In this document: positions 59,567 through 64,000 of the stretch, in pieces
How the letters are laid out: each line of letters begins with the position of its first letter
Position numbering within the stretch: the first letter of the stretch is position 1
Origin: Neisseria perflava
GTDB taxonomy: Bacteria; Pseudomonadota; Gammaproteobacteria; Burkholderiales; Neisseriaceae
Direction of reading: 5' to 3'
DNA length: 64,000 bases
Assembly: GCF_024170405.1 (NCBI RefSeq)
Contig: NZ_JALJYC010000006.1
Location: 1 to 64,000, forward strand
Position numbers and translations under genes: made by a program
Notes under the pieces: generated by a model
Databases searched by the model: none
What the model saw: the letters and a program-made list of their open reading frames with translations, nothing else
Told to the model about the DNA's origin: nothing

Positions 59567-60469
59567 TTACTTCATCGCCTTAGTCAACGCATTCACATTG
59601 TAGCGGTACATACCGATATAGGTGTTGGCCGGGGCATTGCCCAGCGCGTCTGAGTAGAGCTTGCCGCTGACGCGCACGCCGGTTTCTTTGGCAATGCGGT
59701 CAATCATGCGCGTGTCTTTGATGTTTTCGGCAAACACGGCTTTAATGCCCTCGCGTTTGATTTGGCGGATAATCGAAGCCACTTGCTTGGCCGACGGCTC
59801 GGCCGAGCTGCTCACGCCTTGCGGGGCGATAAATTGGATGTTGTAGCGTTTGGCCATATACGAAAAAGCGTCATGGCCGGTCAACACTTTACGCTTGGCG
59901 GCAGGAATCGCGTTAAACGCGGCGCGGCTGTCGCTGTCGAGTTTTTTCAACTGGTTCTGATAGTTGGTCAGGCGTTGCTGGTAATAGGTTTTACCGGCAG
60001 GATCGGCCTGAATCAGGGCGTTGCCGACGTTTTGCGCATAGGTCAGCATCAACACAGGGTCTGTCCACACATGCGGGTCGAATTCGCCGTGATCGTGATT
60101 ATGACCGGCATGGTCGTGATGGTCGTGACCGCCCTCTTCTGCTTTCAGGGCGCGAATGCCTTTGCTGGCCTCGGCATACGGCACTTTGCTTTGTTTGACC
60201 GCACGCTGTACATCTGCCGCTTCCAAGCCTAATCCGTTGAGCAACACCAATTTGGCGGAACGGATTTTCTTAATATCGCCGCTGGTCATGTGGTAGGCAT
60301 GGGAATCCTGATTCGCGCCCACCAAATTCTGCACTGCCACACGCTCGCCGCCTATTTGTTTGGCCACATCGCCCAAAATGCTGAAGCTGGCCACCACCGG
60401 CATAGGCGCGGCATAAGCCGCACCGGACAATAAAGCAGCCACCACGCCGAGTTTCCATTTTTTCATCAT
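59567..60469 (-). CDS. mntC: Manganese/zinc ABC transporter binding protein (MntC-like)
   Basis: A 300-aa cluster A-I metal-binding protein with a signal peptide (LGVVAALLSGAAYA). Metal ligands are His in SHAYHMTSGD, His in HVWTDP, Glu and Asp in later blocks, and a His-rich acidic loop (GGHDHHDHAGHNHDHG) resembles MntC/ZnuA. In Neisseria the orthologue is MntC of mntABC. Here it follows a broken paiB, not the permease directly, and has AAAAGGAAAAGAACG before the ATG at 60469. Confidence 0.9.
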   Translation of the reverse strand: MMKKWKLGVVAALLSGAAYAAPMPVVASFSILGDVAKQIGGERVAVQNLVGANQDSHAYHMTSGDIKKIRSAKLVLLNGLGLEAADVQRAVKQSKVPYAEASKGIRALKAEEGGHDHHDHAGHNHDHGEFDPHVWTDPVLMLTYAQNVGNALIQADPAGKTYYQQRLTNYQNQLKKLDSDSRAAFNAIPAAKRKVLTGHDAFSYMAKRYNIQFIAPQGVSSSAEPSAKQVASIIRQIKREGIKAVFAENIKDTRMIDRIAKETGVRVSGKLYSDALGNAPANTYIGMYRYNVNALTKAMK

Positions 60470-60565
60470 CGTTCTTTTCCTTTTTGATATAACATAACAT
60501 TTATAATAGTGTAAAACAGCCTGCGCCTTTAGGCAAGCGCAGGCCGTCTGAAAAATCGGCTAATT

Positions 60566-61204
60566 CTAAGATTTATCTACCCGTTCGACTAAGTCCGCCA
60601 TACCGGCCGCACACTCGTTACCCTGACTGCGCAAAGCCTTAACCACACCTTCACGGTTTTCGGCAGGCTGGTTTTGACTGAGCTTTTCCTTACCAATCAG
60701 CCGCGTAATCTGCCATTCTACGCATACAATACCGCGACATTGCGCGTCGATGTAATCCAACGGAGCGTCCGACAACTGCCACGGCTGCACCTCGCCCTGC
60801 TCAGACTGCGCCGTCAACTCAGCCAGCATAGCCTTCATCTGCGCTAAATCCTCGCATACCGTTGCCTTTGCATAAGCATGTACCACCTGATAATTCCATG
60901 TCGGTACCGCCTTATGCGTTTCCTGCTTGGTCGGATACCAGTTAGCGCTGATATAATGCTGCACACATTGGAAAATCAACAACCATTCACCATCAGGCAA
61001 GGCTTCGCGCCAAATCGGATTGGATTTAGCGAAATGCCCTTGCAGGCTGCCGTATGCCGTGCCGTCGTCCCGCCAAACAACAGGAATATGCGTTGCTTAC
61101 AACCCCTGATTGGTCTGCACCACAACCGTAGCAAACGGATATGTGCGCATAAACTGCTGCAAGCGGGCAAGGTTTTCCTGCCTGAATATTTTTGGCGTAA
61201 ACAT
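60566..61204 (-). pseudogene. PaiB-like FMN-binding protein gene, interrupted by TAA
   Basis: From the ATG at 61204 the frame runs 213 codons to 60566 but has a TAA at 61099-61097 (codon 36). On both sides it matches PaiB-type FMN-binding transcriptional regulators: FATVVVQTNQGL, then ATHIPVVWRDDGTAYGSLQG, AKSNPIW, ISANWYPTKQETHKAVPTWN and the tail VVKALRSQGNECAAGMA. GAA (Glu) or CAA to TAA would explain it. It begins 9 bases after the mntB stop, inside the transporter operon. Confidence 0.78.
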
Positions 61205-61213
61205 CAATTTTCC

Positions 61214-62089
61214 TTAAATCATGCGGTGCTTTTTATGCCGCAGCCATTTGGTTAACACACCGCCTTCCCAGCCGAACACCACCGACAGCAGATACAATAC
61301 GCCGCAGCACAAAATAATCGCCGGGCCGGAAGGAATTTCGACATGATAGGAAAACAGCAGCCCGGCAAAGCCGCACAGCAGCGCCAGCGCCACTGACAGC
61401 ATAATCAGCATACCGAGGCTTTTCGCCCACAGCCGCGCAGTAATCGCGGGCAACATCATCAGGCCGACCGACATCAGCGTGCCGAGCGCTTGGAAACCGG
61501 CCACCAAGTTCATCACCACCAGCACCAAAAACAACACATGCCAAAAACCGCCCTTGCCGCCGACAGCCTTTAAAAACAGTGGGTCTATGCTTTCCAATAC
61601 CAGCGGGCGGTAAATCACCGCCAGTATTATCATCGTTACGCTGGCCGCCGCCGCGATCATCAGCAGCGCGGGTACGTCCACCGCCAACACCGAGCCGAAC
61701 AGCAAATGCAGCAAATCCACGCTGTCGCCGTTTTTGCTCACCAAAATCACGCCGACCGCCAAGCTGGAAAGGTAAAACGCGGCAAAGTTGGCGTCTTCTT
61801 TCAAAGTGGTAAAACGGCTGACCAAACCGGCCAGCAGCGCCATCAGCAATCCGGCGACAAAACCGCCCACGCTCATGGCGGGCATACTCAATCCGGCAAA
61901 CATATAGCCGATGGCCGCGCCGGGCAAAACCGCATGGCTGAGCGCGTCACCGACCAAACTCATGCGGCGCATAACCAAAAACACGCCCACAGGCGCGGCG
62001 CTGAACGCCAAGCAGCAAATCGACGCCAGCGCATAGCGCATAAAATCGAATTCGGCAAAAGGGGCAATAATTAATTCATAAAAATTCAT
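61214..62089 (-). CDS. mntB: Manganese/zinc ABC transporter permease (MntB-like)
   Basis: A 291-aa permease of the ABC-3 family with about eight helices. LVMRRMSLVGDALSHAVLPG and AAIGYMFAG give the family signature, and VNLVAGFQALGTLMSVGLMMLPA the second conserved block. Its ATG at 62089 lies 26 bases after the ATPase stop. Confidence 0.92.
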   Translation of the reverse strand: MNFYELIIAPFAEFDFMRYALASICCLAFSAAPVGVFLVMRRMSLVGDALSHAVLPGAAIGYMFAGLSMPAMSVGGFVAGLLMALLAGLVSRFTTLKEDANFAAFYLSSLAVGVILVSKNGDSVDLLHLLFGSVLAVDVPALLMIAAAASVTMIILAVIYRPLVLESIDPLFLKAVGGKGGFWHVLFLVLVVMNLVAGFQALGTLMSVGLMMLPAITARLWAKSLGMLIMLSVALALLCGFAGLLFSYHVEIPSGPAIILCCGVLYLLSVVFGWEGGVLTKWLRHKKHRMI

Positions 62090-62115
62090 AGTGTTATCTT
62101 ATTTTTCCGACGGCC

Positions 62116-62841
62116 TTACACCGCGCACCAGTCCGCCGATTCCTGCTGCTGCATGGCAGCATTGGCTTGCACCAAAAATTCGTCGGTCAATACCGTTTCC
62201 GTTGCGCCCGAGGCGATTTTCTCCCGCGCCAAGAGCAGCATATTCGGAAAATAAGCGCGTACCTGCTCGTAATCGTGCAACACGGCAATCACCGCCTGCC
62301 CTTCCTGATTGCAGCGGCGCAAGACATCCAGCAACGCGTAAGTCGTGCGCGCATCCACCGCGTTAAACGGCTCGTCCAGCAGCAAAAATTTAGCGTCCTG
62401 CGCCAACATGCGCGCAAACAAAACGCGCTGGAATTGGCCGTTGGACAAATGCGCAATCTGGCGGTCGGCAAATTCGCGCATTTCCACGCGCTCCAGCGCG
62501 GCATACACGCGCTCGCGCTGGGCGGCTTTGACGCGGCCGAAAAAGCCGATTTCGTACCACAAACCCATCGCCGCCAACTCAAACACCGTCATCGGCAGGC
62601 TGCGGTCGATTTCCGACTGCTGCGGCAGGTAAGCGATGTCTTTGCGTTGCAGACCGACCCAGTGTACCTGGCCGGTATTGGTTTTGAGCAGCCCCATCAC
62701 CGCTTTGAGCAGGGTGGACTTGCCCGCGCCATTGGGCCCGAAAATCGCCCACATACTGCCGTCGGAAAATTCCATATCCACATGGTGCACCGCCGGACGG
62801 CTGCGGTAGCTGACAGTCAGATTATCGACAACAATGCTCAT
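62116..62841 (-). CDS. mntA: Manganese/zinc ABC transporter ATPase (MntA-like)
   Basis: A 241-aa ATPase. Walker A is IFGPNGAGKSTLLKAVMG, the signature HLSNGQFQRVLFARML, Walker B FLLLDEPFNAVDART, and the switch His in VIAVLHDYEQV. The signature has NGQ rather than SGGQ, as in metal-type ABC-3 ATPases. Its ATG at 62841 overlaps the stop of the 33-aa gene upstream. Confidence 0.93.
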   Translation of the reverse strand: MSIVVDNLTVSYRSRPAVHHVDMEFSDGSMWAIFGPNGAGKSTLLKAVMGLLKTNTGQVHWVGLQRKDIAYLPQQSEIDRSLPMTVFELAAMGLWYEIGFFGRVKAAQRERVYAALERVEMREFADRQIAHLSNGQFQRVLFARMLAQDAKFLLLDEPFNAVDARTTYALLDVLRRCNQEGQAVIAVLHDYEQVRAYFPNMLLLAREKIASGATETVLTDEFLVQANAAMQQQESADWCAV

Positions 62842-62939
62842 GCGCCGACCGCCCAAAAATAAATGCCCCACAATACGGCCACGGCCAGCAGCGCAATCAG
62901 CAGGCGCTGACCCAATCCGGTTAATAAAATCGAATTCAT
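62838..62939 (-). CDS. 33-residue single-helix microprotein overlapping mntA
   Basis: From the ATG at 62939 a 33-residue peptide is encoded: MNSILLTGLGQRLLIALLAV then AVLWGIYFWAVGA. It has one hydrophobic helix of about 20 residues. Its TGA shares ATGA with the mntA start, the same arrangement as nosF-nosY-nosL and ilvB-ilvH, which argues for real translation. No strong ribosome site precedes it, so it could also be a chance frame. No family is known to me. Confidence 0.55.
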   Translation of the reverse strand: MNSILLTGLGQRLLIALLAVAVLWGIYFWAVGA

Positions 62940-63114
62940 AGCAGTTTTTTCAGACGGCCTGAACCATGCGCCGAGGCCGTCTGAACCCAATTTGATAAAA
63001 CATGAATGATACTATATAACATTATATTTGTAAACGGACACCGCCCGCCCCTTTCGGCGCTTAAGCGCAAAGCAATGATACAATACGCGCTTTACGATGT
63101 TTTGGAATACTGCC

Positions 63115-63414
63115 ATGTCCGCACCCCTGCTGCACGAAAAACTCAATACCGAAACCGCCCGTATCCGCTGGTCGGAACTGCAAACCCATTTCGCACGCGG
63201 CGCAGCGGTCTATGTCGCGCCCGATTTGGATTTGGTAGAAATCGCCAAACAAGTGGCCGACGACAACGCTGCCGCGCTCTCGCCCTTAATGCAGCAAGGC
63301 AAATTCGGCGTGGTCAGCGAAGACCAAGCGCGGGCGTTTGTGGCGGACAATCGGGAAATGTGGGCGGTAGTCGTTGCGCCGTGGGTTTTGGTGCAACCGA
63401 GTGAGGCGGTTTAG
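63115..63414 (+). CDS. DUF2288 family protein
   Basis: A 99-aa cytoplasmic protein. TARIRWSELQTHFARGAAVY and VAPDLDLVEIAKQVADDNAA are the DUF2288 core; EDQARAFVADNREMWAVVVA and PWVLVQP follow. No function is known for the family. The ATG at 63115 has TTGGAATACTGCC upstream; no neighbour is co-transcribed. Confidence 0.85.
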   Translation: MSAPLLHEKLNTETARIRWSELQTHFARGAAVYVAPDLDLVEIAKQVADDNAAALSPLMQQGKFGVVSEDQARAFVADNREMWAVVVAPWVLVQPSEAV

Positions 63415-63511
63415 ATTTAATTGAATCGGCCGTGCCATAACACAATCAAAAGTACCCGCCCTACTAATTTTGCCCGCCATTACGTCGCTTCGCCTTTCCC
63501 GCAAAGCAGAA

Positions 63512-63550
63512 AAGGCCGTCTGAAAACAAACCTGTTTTCAGACGGCCTTG
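63512..63550. terminator. DUS-pair terminator between DUF2288 and the symporter gene
   Basis: AAAGGCCGTCTGAAAAC and its complement face each other about 22 bases before the symporter stop; usable from both sides. Confidence 0.8.
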
Positions 63551-63571
63551 CTTTTTTCATTCAATCCGACA

Positions 63572-64000
63572 TCAACCCGGCAATTCTCCGCTCTTGATTT
63601 TCTGTTTGAAATCTTTGGTTTCGCCGACAATCACTTTCGCCAGCAGCAACAGCGCAATCAAGTTCGGCAAAGCCATCAGGCCGTTGAAAGTATCGGAAGC
63701 CAGCCACACCAAATCCATGCTCAAAACCGTACCCAACATCACCGAAGCCACGTAAACCACGCGATAGACGTTGGCAAAGCCGTCGCCAAACACATACGTC
63801 GCGCACTTCTCGCCGTAGTAGCACCAGCCCAAAATAGTGGAATAAGCAAAGAAAATCAAACCGATGGTAACGACCAAACCGCCTACGCCCGGCAGCATTT
63901 TGTCGAATGTTACCGTGGTTAGCGCCGCCCCGCTCAGCTCCGGTCGGACAAACTCGCCGCCCGCGCCGATTAAGCCCATCACCAACACGATACCGGTAAT
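63572..64000 (-). CDS. Sodium:alanine symporter (AGCS family), C-terminal part
   Basis: Partial gene; the frame is open to the window end. The visible 143 residues include FFAYSTILGWCYYGEKCATY, the AGCS-family signature near the ninth helix, and two to three more helices (LMALPNLIALLLLAKVIVG). AGCS proteins import alanine or glycine with Na+. The upstream part is outside the window. Confidence 0.88.
   Translation of the reverse strand: MTGIVLVMGLIGAGGEFVRPELSGAALTTVTFDKMLPGVGGLVVTIGLIFFAYSTILGWCYYGEKCATYVFGDGFANVYRVVYVASVMLGTVLSMDLVWLASDTFNGLMALPNLIALLLLAKVIVGETKDFKQKIKSGELPG

Noticed and set aside
13108..61099. Stop-codon read-through or selenocysteine/pyrrolysine recoding to explain the in-frame stops
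   Set aside because: TGA, TAG and TAA all occur, no SECIS-like hairpin was evident after the TGA, and the affected families do not use such residues.

Overview
The window is chromosomal DNA of a commensal Neisseria. The 12-base DNA uptake sequence (DUS) AGGCCGTCTGAA occurs dozens of times, mostly as inverted pairs that form terminator hairpins after genes. This AG- dialect is that of several commensal Neisseria rather than the AT- dialect of N. meningitidis and N. gonorrhoeae. Gene content (aspS-DUF502, dapF, cysK, rpsT, rpsU, gmk-rpoZ-spoT, ltgA, mntABC) fits the genus. I cannot name the species.

Layout. 0.4-5 kb: a MITE-like repeat, a YkvA-type membrane protein, a lipoprotein, cysK, a membrane protein with dapF, a lipoprotein. 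5.2-13.4 kb: tRNA-Asn, a tannase-like lipoprotein, fdhD-fdhE, ubiD, a CAT-anticodon tRNA, an SNF-family transporter, a broken isochorismatase-family gene. 13.4-23 kb: a complete nitrous-oxide reductase cluster on the minus strand, nosR-nosZ-nosD-nosF-nosY-nosL-nosX, with a perfect FNR box centred 41.5 bases upstream of the predicted nosR transcription start. 23-27 kb: ilvB-ilvH, a small monooxygenase and ilvC. 27.5-33.8 kb: tRNA-Leu, a Sco1 protein, hisG, hisD, an aldo/keto reductase, a 58-aa membrane protein, serB and a frameshifted secreted protein. 33.8-45.5 kb: lpxH, a broken GIY-YIG gene, aspS, a DUF502 protein, phospholipase A, rpsT, a PotD-like lipoprotein whose leader carries another MITE-like element, ltgA, apt, gmk and rpoZ. 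45.8-51.4 kb: spoT, an MFS transporter, rpsU, a YqeY protein and a HIT protein. 51.5-57.7 kb: a heme utilisation operon (hmuSTUV-like), a PhoH ATPase, a DUF4126 protein and a broken SMR efflux gene. 57.8-64 kb: ETF-quinone oxidoreductase, an mntABC-like manganese/zinc ABC transporter with a broken paiB between permease and binding protein and a 33-aa microprotein overlapping the ATPase gene, a DUF2288 protein and the end of a sodium:alanine symporter gene.

How it fits together. The nos cluster, under an FNR-type promoter, gives the cell the last step of denitrification (N2O to N2). Sco1, FdhD/FdhE and ETF-QO add copper and redox housekeeping, and the heme and Mn/Zn transporters supply metals. 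Five genes are interrupted: four by single in-frame stop codons (TGA, TAG, TAG, TAA) in otherwise open frames, and one by an apparent 1-base deletion. I see no phage, CRISPR array, rRNA operon or complete insertion sequence. The least explained features are the repeats: a 162-175 bp element in three copies, a 161 bp element with different ends, a four-copy DUS-flanked hairpin and REP-like palindromes inside the nos cluster.
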